In this document: positions 37,903 to 45,932 of the stretch, in pieces
How positions within the stretch are numbered: the stretch's first letter is position 1
Layout of the letters: each line of letters starts with the position of its first letter
NCBI GenBank assembly: GCA_019639235.1
Contig: JAHBSG010000012.1
Coordinates: 1-64,000 of the forward strand
Reading direction: 5' to 3'
Length of the DNA stretch: 64,000 nucleotides
DNA from: Acidobacteriota bacterium
Lineage (GTDB): Bacteria; Acidobacteriota; Blastocatellia; Pyrinomonadales; Pyrinomonadaceae
Made by a program: the position numbers and the translations under genes
Notes under the pieces: generated by a model
Databases searched by the model: none
Told to the model about the DNA's origin: nothing
What the model saw: only the letters and a program-made list of their open reading frames with translations

Positions 37903-37930
37903 GGCGAGTCCGGGCTGGTGAAAACGCCTA
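37903..37930 (-). promoter_or_regulatory. Conserved hairpin upstream of the Dam-type gene
   Basis: On the minus strand TAGGCGTTT, 2 bp, ACCAGCCCGG, 3 bp, CGCC. A nearly identical element lies at 45901-45928 before the transposase gene. GGCG/CGCC can pair. It takes the place where a ribosome-binding site would be expected. Confidence 0.5.
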
Positions 37931-38050
37931 TGATGCTGCCAGAGTATTAAGTTTTCAAAGAGCGAACAATCCCTGATGACTCATCAGCCTAGAAGGCATA
38001 CTCCGTCTCGACTGATTATCAGAGACTTAATAGGCCGATAGATTGAATGA

Positions 38051-38278
38051 ATGATTCGATCCCGGCTGCATGAGATCGCGAACAAGCACGGAGTGTGTAA
38101 CGCTTATCAGTTCCAGAAAGTAACAGGCTTTCCCAACTCAATGGCCTATGCACTTTGGCAGAATGAGTGGAAGCTAGTTCACTTAAAAACTCTCGATACA
38201 CTCTGCAACCTTTTCAAATGCACACCGAACGACTTACTTGAGTTTACCCCGTCGAACGAGGATGAGTACGGTATTTAG
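38051..38278 (+). CDS. Small XRE-family HTH regulator
   Basis: Protein of 75 aa of the Cro/C1 type found in YozG-like regulators: LHEIANKHGVCNAYQFQKVT then LKTLDTLCNLFKCTPNDLLE. It is on the opposite strand to the surrounding early genes, so it is probably a cargo gene expressed in the lysogen or a local regulator of the methyltransferase pair. Convergent overlap of 4 bp with the next gene. Confidence 0.82.
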   Translation: MIRSRLHEIANKHGVCNAYQFQKVTGFPNSMAYALWQNEWKLVHLKTLDTLCNLFKCTPNDLLEFTPSNEDEYGI

Positions 38279-38475
38279 AAGCCGTGGCTGTCTAGGGTTG
38301 ACGAAACCTTCAAAGTATCTGCTTTAAAGATGGCGGAGCGAATTTCGCCGTCCTTCGAAAACCACTCACATTCGACCGTTCCGAGATCATCATCCACAAT
38401 GTCCTTTACCGTCATTTTCGGCCCGCCTGATTTGAGACGTACAATTTCGCCGATTTTCCAAGCATTATTCTCCAT
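38275..38475 (-). CDS. YodC-like DUF2158 protein
   Basis: Protein of 66 aa. KIGEIVRLKSGGPKMTV is the DUF2158 signature and VECEWFSKDGEIRSAIFKAD completes the domain. AAGGAG lies 7 nt before the ATG at 38475. Such proteins occur in phages and as stress-linked small proteins; function unknown. Confidence 0.85.
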   Translation of the reverse strand: MENNAWKIGEIVRLKSGGPKMTVKDIVDDDLGTVECEWFSKDGEIRSAIFKADTLKVSSTLDSHGF

Positions 38476-38486
38476 CACTAATCTCC

Positions 38487-38564
38487 TTAATAGTCGAAAA
38501 GATAGCCGCCGATTGAGATACCGCCAACGAAGCCGCCGATCGGGATGTCGCCAAAGAAGTTCAT
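38487..38564 (-). CDS. Predicted 25-residue glycine-rich peptide
   Basis: A short frame (begins MNFFGDIPIGG, ends GGYLFDY) with a periodic IGG pattern and an AAGG 8-9 nt upstream. It fills the gap between two phage genes and ends 11 bp before the DUF2158 start, so coupling is plausible. No family known; could be chance. Confidence 0.35.
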   Translation of the reverse strand: MNFFGDIPIGGFVGGISIGGYLFDY

Positions 38565-38618
38565 CAGTTAACCTTGGTGAGAAGATGGTATCAAAGAACA
38601 GGCGGCTTGCATACCGGT

Positions 38619-39011
38619 CTAGTCGAAACGGTGGTCCTTTAGGCAGGTGAGACGGCCGCAAACGGAGCACGGTTCGGGCGTTGAGGCCTTGAAGGTCTCG
38701 GGGCGGCCGACGGATTGCCAGGGTTCGCGGTTGCGGGATCTCTTACGGTTGTTGAGAGCGATGAAGAAGTCGAGCTTCTCGGCGTTGCGGCAAATGAGGG
38801 TGAGGCCGTCGTAGATCGCACCGGAACTGTTGCCGCCCTGGTGCCACTCACTGGCCTTGCAGCCATCGATCGCGGCCTTGATCTGCTCGACGGTATAGCC
38901 CTCCTTCAGCCGGGCGGCGATGACACGCCGGCGGGATGCGTCGAGCTTGGACCGCGGATGATTCATGACCCGCTGCCAATGTTCGAAGATCTCCTGAACC
39001 TGCTCTTTCAT
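38619..39011 (-). CDS. Phage replication-associated protein (conserved phage C-terminal domain)
   Basis: Protein of 130 aa. The domain EIFEHWQRVMNHPRSKLDAS to YDGLTLICRNAEKLDFFI is the conserved C-terminal domain of phage replisome-organiser proteins; here it stands alone, without the N-terminal winged helix. A CSVCGRLTCLKDHRFD zinc-ribbon-like tail follows. Overlaps its upstream neighbour by 4 bp. Confidence 0.75.
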   Translation of the reverse strand: MKEQVQEIFEHWQRVMNHPRSKLDASRRRVIAARLKEGYTVEQIKAAIDGCKASEWHQGGNSSGAIYDGLTLICRNAEKLDFFIALNNRKRSRNREPWQSVGRPETFKASTPEPCSVCGRLTCLKDHRFD

Positions 39012-39268
39012 CCGTAGTTTCTGACTCCGTAGTAGCGGACGGACCAGCCGCGGTCGCGGGAGACGGCGACGGATTCTTCGAAGTAGCGGCGGCCATCGGC
39101 GGCGGTCGGGTGCGAGCTGCGGAAGACGGGCTTCTCAGGGCTACGCGGGTCGAAGTTTGCGGTCAGGTGAATCGGCTGATCGCCGTTCGGGACGTCAAAG
39201 TCACCGGCGATCACAGCGAAAAGGCCCTGTTTTTCGAGGATGGCAATTCGGGTGTATTTTTCAGGCAT
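39008..39268 (-). CDS. Small phage protein of unknown function
   Basis: Protein of 86 aa. ATG 39268 follows AAGGGGGG at proper distance. Beta-rich (YTRIAILEKQGLFAVIAGDF), ending in an aromatic, arginine-rich tail. No family recognised; coupled to the following replication-domain gene by ATGA overlap. Confidence 0.6.
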   Translation of the reverse strand: MPEKYTRIAILEKQGLFAVIAGDFDVPNGDQPIHLTANFDPRSPEKPVFRSSHPTAADGRRYFEESVAVSRDRGWSVRYYGVRNYG

Positions 39269-39270
39269 TC

Positions 39271-39609
39271 TTAAATAACCCCCCTTCCGATGATCGGCCA
39301 AGTGTCTTGTTCGCCCCTCGTTCCGATCGCCTCAACGCCATTCGTCGGCACATCGGCCGGACGCCAGACGGTTCCGCAGCCGTGGCACAAATGCGATTTA
39401 TGCGGCGGGTTGAGCCATGCAGCCTTAAATTCACGACACATACAACGTCGGCCGTCCGCAGAGATTTCACAGCACGGGTCAGTAAAATCTTCCGGGTGAT
39501 GACCTTCGCGGTGCCCGCACTCGCAAATATCCGGCTCTGGTGCATCAACGTGCTGCTTTCCGCAGCTCGGGCAGTGAAGGATCATGTCTATTGGTTCTTG
39601 TTCCGGCAT
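39271..39609 (-). CDS. Multi-zinc-ribbon phage protein
   Basis: Protein of 112 aa with three CxxC-type pairs (LHCPSCGKQHV, DICECGHREGHH, HLCHGCGTVWRP) and further Cys in CCEISADGRRCMCREF. Likely binds two or three zinc ions; nucleic-acid or protein contact role is unknown. The next upstream gene ends 2 bp before it. Confidence 0.65.
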   Translation of the reverse strand: MPEQEPIDMILHCPSCGKQHVDAPEPDICECGHREGHHPEDFTDPCCEISADGRRCMCREFKAAWLNPPHKSHLCHGCGTVWRPADVPTNGVEAIGTRGEQDTWPIIGRGVI

Positions 39610-39611
39610 TA

Positions 39612-39809
39612 TTAAATAACCTCCTCATCGAGTTCGCGCATGCGGCAGTCCCAATCGCAGTGTTCGGTGCCGTCGAGATTGCAGGAGCCATCGGGCTGAA
39701 GGCCGCACTCATCCATCATGTCCTCCCAGCAGGACTCACACTCGCCACAGTCGCCGCACCAGCCATCGTCGTCATCGTCAAAACCGTCGTTGTCGTAATA
39801 TTCAGGCAT
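39612..39809 (-). CDS. Small acidic cysteine-rich phage protein
   Basis: Protein of 65 aa, very acidic with eight cysteines in CxxCxxC-like spacing (WCGDCGECESCWEDMMDECG). Probably metal-binding or a DNA mimic; not recognised. Confidence 0.6.
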   Translation of the reverse strand: MPEYYDNDGFDDDDDGWCGDCGECESCWEDMMDECGLQPDGSCNLDGTEHCDWDCRMRELDEEVI

Positions 39810-39823
39810 GATCAAATTAACAC

Positions 39824-40216
39824 CTACAATCGCTCAGGAATCAGGTCATCGGGAATATCAAAGAATCCCAATTTACCGTTAAACGGTATTGGCTTCTCCA
39901 GGGGCCTTGGATTGCGTAAAACAAAACCGAAAAAGCCAACGAACCACGGCGAGTCGCTGTCAATAACACAGTCCGCAATCTCGACCGTTCCAAGAATCGA
40001 GCCACAAATAAGTTCTTGCTTACTCGGAATATCCAGATCTGGAAAATCGAGGGCCGTGAACTCCTGGAATTCGAAGTAATCGGTAGAGAGCATCGTTTTC
40101 GATGCATGAATCGCGATTCGGCCGCGAACTCTTGTAGGCCAATTCCGATTCTCAATATCCTTACCAGCGTACATAATCGCCCATGCCCATGGTTGTCTTA
40201 CTGAAAGTCCTTTCAC
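39824..40216 (-). CDS. ASCH-domain protein
   Basis: Protein of 130 aa. MKGLSVRQPWAWAIMYAGKD and IENRNWPTRVRGRIAIHAS are typical of ASCH domains, a PUA-like RNA-binding fold found in phages and in nucleoside-processing enzymes. Coupled by ATGA overlap to the gene upstream. Confidence 0.85.
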   Translation of the reverse strand: MKGLSVRQPWAWAIMYAGKDIENRNWPTRVRGRIAIHASKTMLSTDYFEFQEFTALDFPDLDIPSKQELICGSILGTVEIADCVIDSDSPWFVGFFGFVLRNPRPLEKPIPFNGKLGFFDIPDDLIPERL

Positions 40217-40707
40217 GATTTTCCTCCTTCCTGCAGGACTCGATATGTTTCATCGGCCAGGGAAAGTTGCGGCCAGGACTTTGAAACCTGAATGTGGCGA
40301 TCCTCCGGGAACATCTCAACAGTCGATTTTGGGCCGCCGTTGTAGCACCAATTCCATGCAAGGGTTCGGGCTGCGCCAAACATCGCTCCTGTGGCTCCGC
40401 CGATTTCATTGTCGATTCCTTTCAGCACCTCGTCACAAATCCTATTGACCCGAGTGATCTCGGCCTTCATGTCGTCAATCTGATGTCCGGTACTTTTGCT
40501 TAGAGCACGTGCGAACTCGACGGCCATCACCTGGATCGCTTGTTCGTAGGACGGGCCCAGGCTGCCCATGCTGATGCTCCAGATACTATTGCCAGCGTCC
40601 CAGCGGGCCAGCAACTGCTCGACCGTATCGTCGTAGGCTTCATAGTCGTCAGAAAGCATATCCAACGCGGTCAATTTCGTCGTTCTATCAAATGTTTCAC
40701 TTTGCAT
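40213..40707 (-). CDS. Phage protein of unknown function
   Basis: Protein of 164 aa. ATG 40707 has GGAGGAG upstream; the longer frame is not supported. All-helical, acidic; LAWNWCYNGGPKSTVEMFPE near residue 120. No family recognised. Confidence 0.6.
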   Translation of the reverse strand: MQSETFDRTTKLTALDMLSDDYEAYDDTVEQLLARWDAGNSIWSISMGSLGPSYEQAIQVMAVEFARALSKSTGHQIDDMKAEITRVNRICDEVLKGIDNEIGGATGAMFGAARTLAWNWCYNGGPKSTVEMFPEDRHIQVSKSWPQLSLADETYRVLQEGGKS

Positions 40708-40873
40708 CTTTCTCCTCCTCGGCCTCGGCAAAGTCATCAGCGAGGTCGCACCATTCGTAATATTTCGGGCGGCTGACGGTGAACGGGACGGGGCCGACGA
40801 CGCCGTGCTGATGCGCCGCCGCCTGGATCAGCTCACCGACTGCGAAGAATGTTTTTCGGTCAATCGTCACCAT
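40697..40873 (-). CDS. Small phage protein
   Basis: Protein of 58 aa. The GTCCTCC complement (GGAGGAC) just before ATG 40873 sets the start. Ends with an acidic tail (FAEAEEEKDAK) and overlaps the next gene by 11 bp. Confidence 0.55.
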   Translation of the reverse strand: MVTIDRKTFFAVGELIQAAAHQHGVVGPVPFTVSRPKYYEWCDLADDFAEAEEEKDAK

Positions 40874-41238
40874 AGGTCCTCCGTGTAACGAAAACCCTGG
40901 AAACCCCGACGAGCGATCGGCGTCGGCGGAAAGCTTAGCGGTGCGGTGCAGACGGCCCATACCTTAGGTTTTCGCGAGACTTCGTCCCAGCATTTGACCT
41001 CTGAGGTGGACCCATCGACATAGCTGGCGATGTTCATTCTGCAAATGATCTTTCCTTCAATTAGAAGATACAGATGGAGAACGTCTTTCGTTGGCACCTG
41101 GGCCAAGGCGATATAGATTGCCTCAATCTTGTCAGCCGCCAGCAGCTCGAGAGATTTCAACATGCGGGAATGCGCAACGCGATCACGGTCGGCATAGAGA
41201 TTGGGCAGCGTTCGTATGATCCCGGTTGGTCTGTTCAT
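40867..41238 (-). CDS. Phage protein of unknown function
   Basis: Protein of 123 aa with a beta-rich core (VLHLYLLIEGKIICRMNIAS) and basic N-terminus. Overlaps both neighbours by 4-7 bp. Not recognised. Confidence 0.55.
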   Translation of the reverse strand: MNRPTGIIRTLPNLYADRDRVAHSRMLKSLELLAADKIEAIYIALAQVPTKDVLHLYLLIEGKIICRMNIASYVDGSTSEVKCWDEVSRKPKVWAVCTAPLSFPPTPIARRGFQGFRYTEDLW

Positions 41239-41825
41239 GGTGCCTCCTTAAACTCGTCGTCGCCGGCTCGAATTTGCCGATAGAACCGCTCGATCTTCAT
41301 CGCGTTGCGGGCTGTGATCGATTCCTTTCCGAGCTGCAAAGAACGGCTCTTGAACCCGAGACGGCTGGCGATCTCGCCCTTCGTGAATCCCTGCTTCAGC
41401 AGCCAGTCGATGAGACGCCAAGTAGGCTCGGCCGGGATACGTTGGGCGTCCGTGACCACGGCGTCGGGCGAGATCGCGAGGATCTTCCTGGCGTTCATTG
41501 CCCGGATCTTCTTTCGCTGTCCGCGGCGAATAAGGTCGATCGTTGAAGCAGCGATGCCGGTGATGTCGGCGACCGTGTCACGACCGATCTCTCGCTTCGA
41601 AAGCCTGATCAGGTGACAACGAACGGGTGACGCATCAACTAAGCCGTTCCATTCGCCGCGTCGGCGTGCGGCAGCCCGCTCGGTTTCATATCGGGAGTTG
41701 GCCGCCCGACAGGGAACGCAACGACAGCCACCCAGGTACTTCAGCCGGTCGCCATGCGGTCGGTTTGACGCCAGTTCTTTCGCAGGCCGAAGCCCATTTT
41801 GGAAAGCCATCGAATTCCCCCTCAT
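41235..41825 (-). CDS. HTH-containing phage protein
   Basis: Protein of 196 aa. An N-terminal CRCVPCRAANSRYETER zinc-knuckle-like segment is followed by two helix-turn-helix-like stretches (DTVADITGIAASTIDLIRRG; GFTKGEIASRLGFKSRSLQL). The layout resembles DNA-binding proteins of actinobacterial phages. Probably regulates early or middle phage genes. Confidence 0.65.
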   Translation of the reverse strand: MRGNSMAFQNGLRPAKELASNRPHGDRLKYLGGCRCVPCRAANSRYETERAAARRRGEWNGLVDASPVRCHLIRLSKREIGRDTVADITGIAASTIDLIRRGQRKKIRAMNARKILAISPDAVVTDAQRIPAEPTWRLIDWLLKQGFTKGEIASRLGFKSRSLQLGKESITARNAMKIERFYRQIRAGDDEFKEAP

Positions 41826-42112
41826 CGGTGGTCTGCCGCTTTCGGACAGGTCTCAAAGTGCGAAATGTAAAGGTTGCGGCCGGTGGCGGATGCCGTCTCG
41901 ACCTCATTGCCGGTGGCGAAGCGGTAGCGGCCGTTGGCGGTGTCAATGACCAGCCGGCCTTTACGGTTCGGGCGGGCATCGATCGGGTTGAGCTTTGCAC
42001 CCGGCACCTCGCGGACCACGAACCGGCCCGACTGCGGGCACCACTCCTTGCGGACCAGCTTTAGCCAATGAACAAAGGCACCGCACGATCGGCATTTAGA
42101 CATCGAAGACAT
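41822..42112 (-). CDS. Small zinc-ribbon phage protein
   Basis: Protein of 96 aa. CRSCGAFVHWLKLV, EWCPQSG and HFETCPKA give one zinc site; the middle is beta-rich. Shares one base with the next gene. Confidence 0.6.
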   Translation of the reverse strand: MSSMSKCRSCGAFVHWLKLVRKEWCPQSGRFVVREVPGAKLNPIDARPNRKGRLVIDTANGRYRFATGNEVETASATGRNLYISHFETCPKAADHR

Positions 42113-42684
42113 CAGCCGCCGACCTCCGTTTGCTGGCGAGCCGAGAGACGGTTGAACTCGGAAAGAAATTCGTACTCGATGATCTCCGGCGATCGCTCGT
42201 AGAGGTCGATCATGGGCGGGTTGACATTCGGAGCATCGAAGTCGGGATGCAACTCCTCAAAGATCGCACCGGAAGCCAGTTCGTAACCAAGCAGCAGGTG
42301 ATCACGCTCTGAAATATGCTTCTCAATATTGGCCCACTCGAAGCGAAGATATCGCCCGTAGATCATAGACTGGAGCCGGGCCTCGGCCTCGCGATAAAAG
42401 TCGAACTGCGGATGCATCTTCAACGGCCGCGGGAGATCCGAAAGATATGCCTCGGACGCATCGTGAAGCAGTGCCATTAGCGCGTATTGCCAGCCTGAGC
42501 AGAGCTCCCGCGAGAGAAGAAGAGAATGCTGGGCCACGGAATAGAAGATCTTGGAGTGGCCGTTGTACCGGCATAGTTGCGACAGAGAATGAGCAATGTC
42601 CTCGATACAGATCATCTCGGGATCGGGATCGAGCGGAAAGAACTTCTTGCCGGTGTAGGTCTGAATCCAGTCGGAACCAGTCAT
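42112..42684 (-). CDS. HD-domain phosphohydrolase (YfbR-like 5'-nucleotidase)
   Basis: Protein of 190 aa. RYNGHSKIFYSVAQHSLLLS, then LLHDASEAYLSDLPRP are the HD-domain motifs of YfbR/phage nucleotidases that dephosphorylate dNMPs. In phages these adjust nucleotide pools. Coupled by ATGA overlap to the gene upstream. Confidence 0.85.
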   Translation of the reverse strand: MTGSDWIQTYTGKKFFPLDPDPEMICIEDIAHSLSQLCRYNGHSKIFYSVAQHSLLLSRELCSGWQYALMALLHDASEAYLSDLPRPLKMHPQFDFYREAEARLQSMIYGRYLRFEWANIEKHISERDHLLLGYELASGAIFEELHPDFDAPNVNPPMIDLYERSPEIIEYEFLSEFNRLSARQQTEVGG

Positions 42685-42914
42685 GCCGCGGCCTCCATTG
42701 CCATCTCGACTCGGATGGTCGCACCTGCGGCCGGAACTCTCGGCTCGAAGAAGAACGGCTCTCCGTCACCTGCCTTCTCGCAAACGGTTCGTGCCTCGTA
42801 AAGTGGCTCGGGCGTCTGGCTATGAACGCAGGTGCTCAGGTCGAGTTGAAGCGTTCCCGGCCGGCCGAGGGTCTGACCAAAATAGAAGCGGCAAGATTCA
42901 CATTTTTTCGACAT
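42681..42914 (-). CDS. Small zinc-binding phage protein
   Basis: Protein of 77 aa: KKCESCRFYFGQTLG, LSTCVHSQ and VCEKAG give four cysteines for one zinc site. A GGAGAAAC site precedes ATG 42914. Not recognised further. Confidence 0.6.
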   Translation of the reverse strand: MSKKCESCRFYFGQTLGRPGTLQLDLSTCVHSQTPEPLYEARTVCEKAGDGEPFFFEPRVPAAGATIRVEMAMEAAA

Positions 42915-42946
42915 AAAGTTTCTCCAAATTCACTGAACAAAAACTG

Positions 42947-44122
42947 TCAGGCTGCCCGCTTTTTGAAAGCAGGATTCCGATTTTCAAAGAACATCTTGGT
43001 CCGTATCGCGGCGCCGATTACCTTGGCGTTGGCAAAGGCGTCGGGATAGGCCTTTGTCCGTGGGCCGGAGACCATCAACGCTTCATTGGCGATATTGCCG
43101 AGCTGCAGCGGCGTCGATGCCTGACGGCAGACCAGATCGATCGCTTCATCATCAAAGAGATCCTTTGCTCGCTTGCCGACAAGCCGGAGCCGATGATCCA
43201 GATAGTCGGCAGCCGAATCGCGAAAGTCGGGCATCGAGATAGTGGTGATGCGTTCGTGGATCTCGCGAAACTGCGGGTCGGCGAGCCTTGCCTCAAAGAT
43301 CGGCTGGCCGAAAAGCACGACACCGAGATACCGCTGAAAACCTCCGCTCGACATTTCGAGGAAGTTCTTGAGCGACGAAAGGGCGGAGTTATTTAGCCGG
43401 TGGGCCTCATCGATACCGAGAGCCACGCGGTTGCCGTCCTTGTACTGGGTCGCGAGAAGATTCTTGACGGCGTTTCCGCGGCGAACCGCAGAGCCGGGAG
43501 CACGGGTTATGCCGAACGATTCCAGGATGCAGGATGCGATCTGCATCGGGGTGACGTTCCGCATATCGAAGAACTCAGGCCAAACGATGTGCAGGTTCCG
43601 GTTCTCAAAGACGTAGTCCTCGACAAGTGCCCGGAGCGTCGATTTACCGCTGCCGATCTCGCCGGTGACGACGACAAAGCCCTGATAGCGAACGGCGTCG
43701 ATAACGCGGTCAATGACACGCTGGAATTCGCGACTGACGAACACCTCGTCACGGTGCTGTGGCGGACGCGAGAAAGGGTCCTCGGAAAGTCCGAAGTGCT
43801 TTTGAGCTTCGGGTGAAAGCTCGATGCGTTTAGAGATCATTTGCTGGTCGTCTCCTCTTTGAATTAGTTTTTGGATCTGTTCTTCGATCTGTGCCGGGCC
43901 GAGGCCGCGTTCCCGAAGAAACGGCGGCAGGGCAACGGCAAGCTGGCGTTCCAGCGATGCCGCTAAATTGGCATTGAGATTGTTGTTTCGAAGGCGATGA
44001 AGGGTGGTCCGGCTCGGTATCTTGGGCGGACCGAAGAATCGCTGCAAGTCCGACAGGCTGAGATGAAACTCGGCCATGAAGGCGGCAAGCGGCGACGTGA
44101 ATGAGTTGGGCTGGTTGCTCAT
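42947..44122 (-). CDS. MuB/TniB-like AAA ATPase, transposition target factor
   Basis: Protein of 391 aa. An N-terminal HTH-like region (DLQRFFGPPKIPSRTTLHRL) is followed by an ExeA-type AAA domain: Walker A GEIGSGKST at ~153-161, Walker B ALGIDEAH near 234, arginine-finger region after FGQPIFEARLADPQ. MuB binds target DNA and activates MuA. It follows the transposase gene with a 36-bp gap that contains a CCGGACA palindrome. Confidence 0.85.
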   Translation of the reverse strand: MSNQPNSFTSPLAAFMAEFHLSLSDLQRFFGPPKIPSRTTLHRLRNNNLNANLAASLERQLAVALPPFLRERGLGPAQIEEQIQKLIQRGDDQQMISKRIELSPEAQKHFGLSEDPFSRPPQHRDEVFVSREFQRVIDRVIDAVRYQGFVVVTGEIGSGKSTLRALVEDYVFENRNLHIVWPEFFDMRNVTPMQIASCILESFGITRAPGSAVRRGNAVKNLLATQYKDGNRVALGIDEAHRLNNSALSSLKNFLEMSSGGFQRYLGVVLFGQPIFEARLADPQFREIHERITTISMPDFRDSAADYLDHRLRLVGKRAKDLFDDEAIDLVCRQASTPLQLGNIANEALMVSGPRTKAYPDAFANAKVIGAAIRTKMFFENRNPAFKKRAA

Positions 44123-44142
44123 ATACGCTCGTTTAACTGATG

Positions 44143-44157
44143 CCGGACAATGTCCGG
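44143..44157. promoter_or_regulatory. Palindrome between transposase and ATPase genes
   Basis: CCGGACA-A-TGTCCGG, perfect 7-bp arms. It may modulate translation of the ATPase gene, whose own ribosome site is poor. Confidence 0.5.
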
Positions 44158-44158
44158 G

Positions 44159-45889
44159 CTAAGACACGGCACGAAGCCGCGTCGGTGTCTGGATGGCCGG
44201 TGCGAGGAGCTGCTCGAGATGAGCTTCGACCTCGGCGGCCGGCAATGACCCCTGTGTCTCGGGGAACAAATTCAAAAGTGCTGCCTTCGCGTCCTCGATC
44301 GAGGCGAAACGATCTGCGAACATTCCAACCGCCTCCCAGTAACCGATCTCACGGCCGGTATAGGCCGGCGTGGGCAACGGAGTGACGGCGGCCACTTCTT
44401 CGGCGGTGAATATTCGCTCTGGATGCGGAAAGGCGGCGACGTTGGTGGCCGGTAGCTCCATCTCGACGTTGAGGTGCGGCACCGGAGCGATCTGGCCGGT
44501 ATGTTTTGACTTATCTTTGATCTCGCGGATCTCCTGCTTACGGCTATCCTTGAGCCGCTTTTTGAGGACCTCGGCATTGCTGGCGGCCGTGGACCGGAAC
44601 GCACCGGCGACGTCCGTTTCGGCCAGAACCTTTTCGACCTCGAACTCGCCGCCATGATCCGGCTCGAACTTCCCATTGAGGTTCGGCAGCGTGACGATGA
44701 TCGTGTCGATCGCCGGCGGGACGACCACCTGGATCTTCTTGCCGGCGGCTGAAAGGAACGGCTCGACACCGGGCAACCGATAGATCTGTCCATCGCGGGC
44801 GAAGGTCATTGAGGGGTCGAGAACGACCGGGAACTCATCGGAAAGCAGTGCAGATTCGATAACGGCCGGGTCGATCTTTCGGACGACGATCCGGCGGTTG
44901 GACCAGCGGAACATCGGCGTCTCGCCGGTCGAGCGATGGACGCGATTGTTGTAGTGATCACAAATGCGATCGGCGAATTCGTTGAGACGGTCGATGGTGA
45001 CGATCTGCCCCTCGGTGATCGCAAGACCGACCAGGCGGTCCATCTTCTCGGCCCATTTGTGGGCAACCTCGACCTTTCCTGACGCTTGCGGATTATTGGG
45101 AATGTGGGTCCAGTGCTGAAAGCCGCCTTCGTCGGCGAGTACGGCATTGAGGATTCGAGTCGCCTTTGTGTGCCGCCCTTTGAACTCGGGGCCGTTGTCT
45201 GAGTAAAGGACATGCGGGATTCCGAGTTCGGAGAAGGCGTCGCACTCGAACTGAACCATATCGCGGCTGGTGATATGCGAGGTCGCGATGTAGCGGAGGA
45301 AACGCCGCCGGGAGCAATCGTCAACCAGCATTAGCTGCCAGACCCGAAGCTTGGTCGAATCGGTCTGCGGGTGGTTCTTGTCAATTCCTTCGATGCGGAG
45401 TATCCGGCGGGAACGCTCATCCTGCCAGCGGACCTTGAGGGCCGTGCAGTCCACCTGAAAGATCTGGCCGGGATACTCGGCCTCCCAACGGCGGTAGGCC
45501 CGCCGTGCGGATCGAAGGCTCTTTTTGCCGAGTTGATGCTCGGCCAGAATCCGGCGGAAGTATTCGAGCGAGGGCAGCTTTGCCTCGGGCCGTCTCAGAC
45601 GAGCTACATCGAGTGCCTCTTTCGGGTCGAGCTTATCCGAGACCACGAATTGAGCCGCGTACCAGAGGTCGGTGCCTTCGGCGAGTTCGTAGATCCTCTT
45701 TCCCCGATCGGCTCGCGGCTTTCGGCCGGAGCCTCGGAGATCAGAAGTGACCCGATAGATATGCTGCCATTTGACCCCATAGATACGCGCCAGACGTTCA
45801 GCCTCGAGCTTGGCCGGTGAGCCGGTCAAACCACGCATGGCGTTGCGTATCTCCTCCTTTGCAATGTTTCCAAGTTTTGTGTTCGGCAT
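44159..45889 (-). CDS. Mu-type DDE transposase (MuA-like)
   Basis: Protein of 576 aa. The integrase-core triad is visible: D147 (FQVDCTALKV), D231 (VLYSDNGPEFKG) and E274 (NPQASGKVEVAHKWA). N-terminal helices supply DNA binding and a Mu-type C-terminal domain follows (DGQIYRLPGVEPFLS). It drives replicative transposition. A hairpin motif shared with the methylase gene lies 12 bp before ATG 45889. Confidence 0.93.
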   Translation of the reverse strand: MPNTKLGNIAKEEIRNAMRGLTGSPAKLEAERLARIYGVKWQHIYRVTSDLRGSGRKPRADRGKRIYELAEGTDLWYAAQFVVSDKLDPKEALDVARLRRPEAKLPSLEYFRRILAEHQLGKKSLRSARRAYRRWEAEYPGQIFQVDCTALKVRWQDERSRRILRIEGIDKNHPQTDSTKLRVWQLMLVDDCSRRRFLRYIATSHITSRDMVQFECDAFSELGIPHVLYSDNGPEFKGRHTKATRILNAVLADEGGFQHWTHIPNNPQASGKVEVAHKWAEKMDRLVGLAITEGQIVTIDRLNEFADRICDHYNNRVHRSTGETPMFRWSNRRIVVRKIDPAVIESALLSDEFPVVLDPSMTFARDGQIYRLPGVEPFLSAAGKKIQVVVPPAIDTIIVTLPNLNGKFEPDHGGEFEVEKVLAETDVAGAFRSTAASNAEVLKKRLKDSRKQEIREIKDKSKHTGQIAPVPHLNVEMELPATNVAAFPHPERIFTAEEVAAVTPLPTPAYTGREIGYWEAVGMFADRFASIEDAKAALLNLFPETQGSLPAAEVEAHLEQLLAPAIQTPTRLRAVS

Positions 45890-45900
45890 TGTCTTAAAAG

Positions 45901-45928
45901 GGCGTTCCCGGGCTGGTAGAAACGCCTA
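45901..45928 (-). promoter_or_regulatory. Conserved hairpin upstream of the transposase gene
   Basis: On the minus strand TAGGCGTTT, 2 bp, ACCAGCCCGG, 3 bp, CGCC followed by CTTTT. It matches the element at 37903-37930. It could bind a phage regulator or act as a weak attenuator. Confidence 0.5.
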
Positions 45929-45932
45929 AAGC

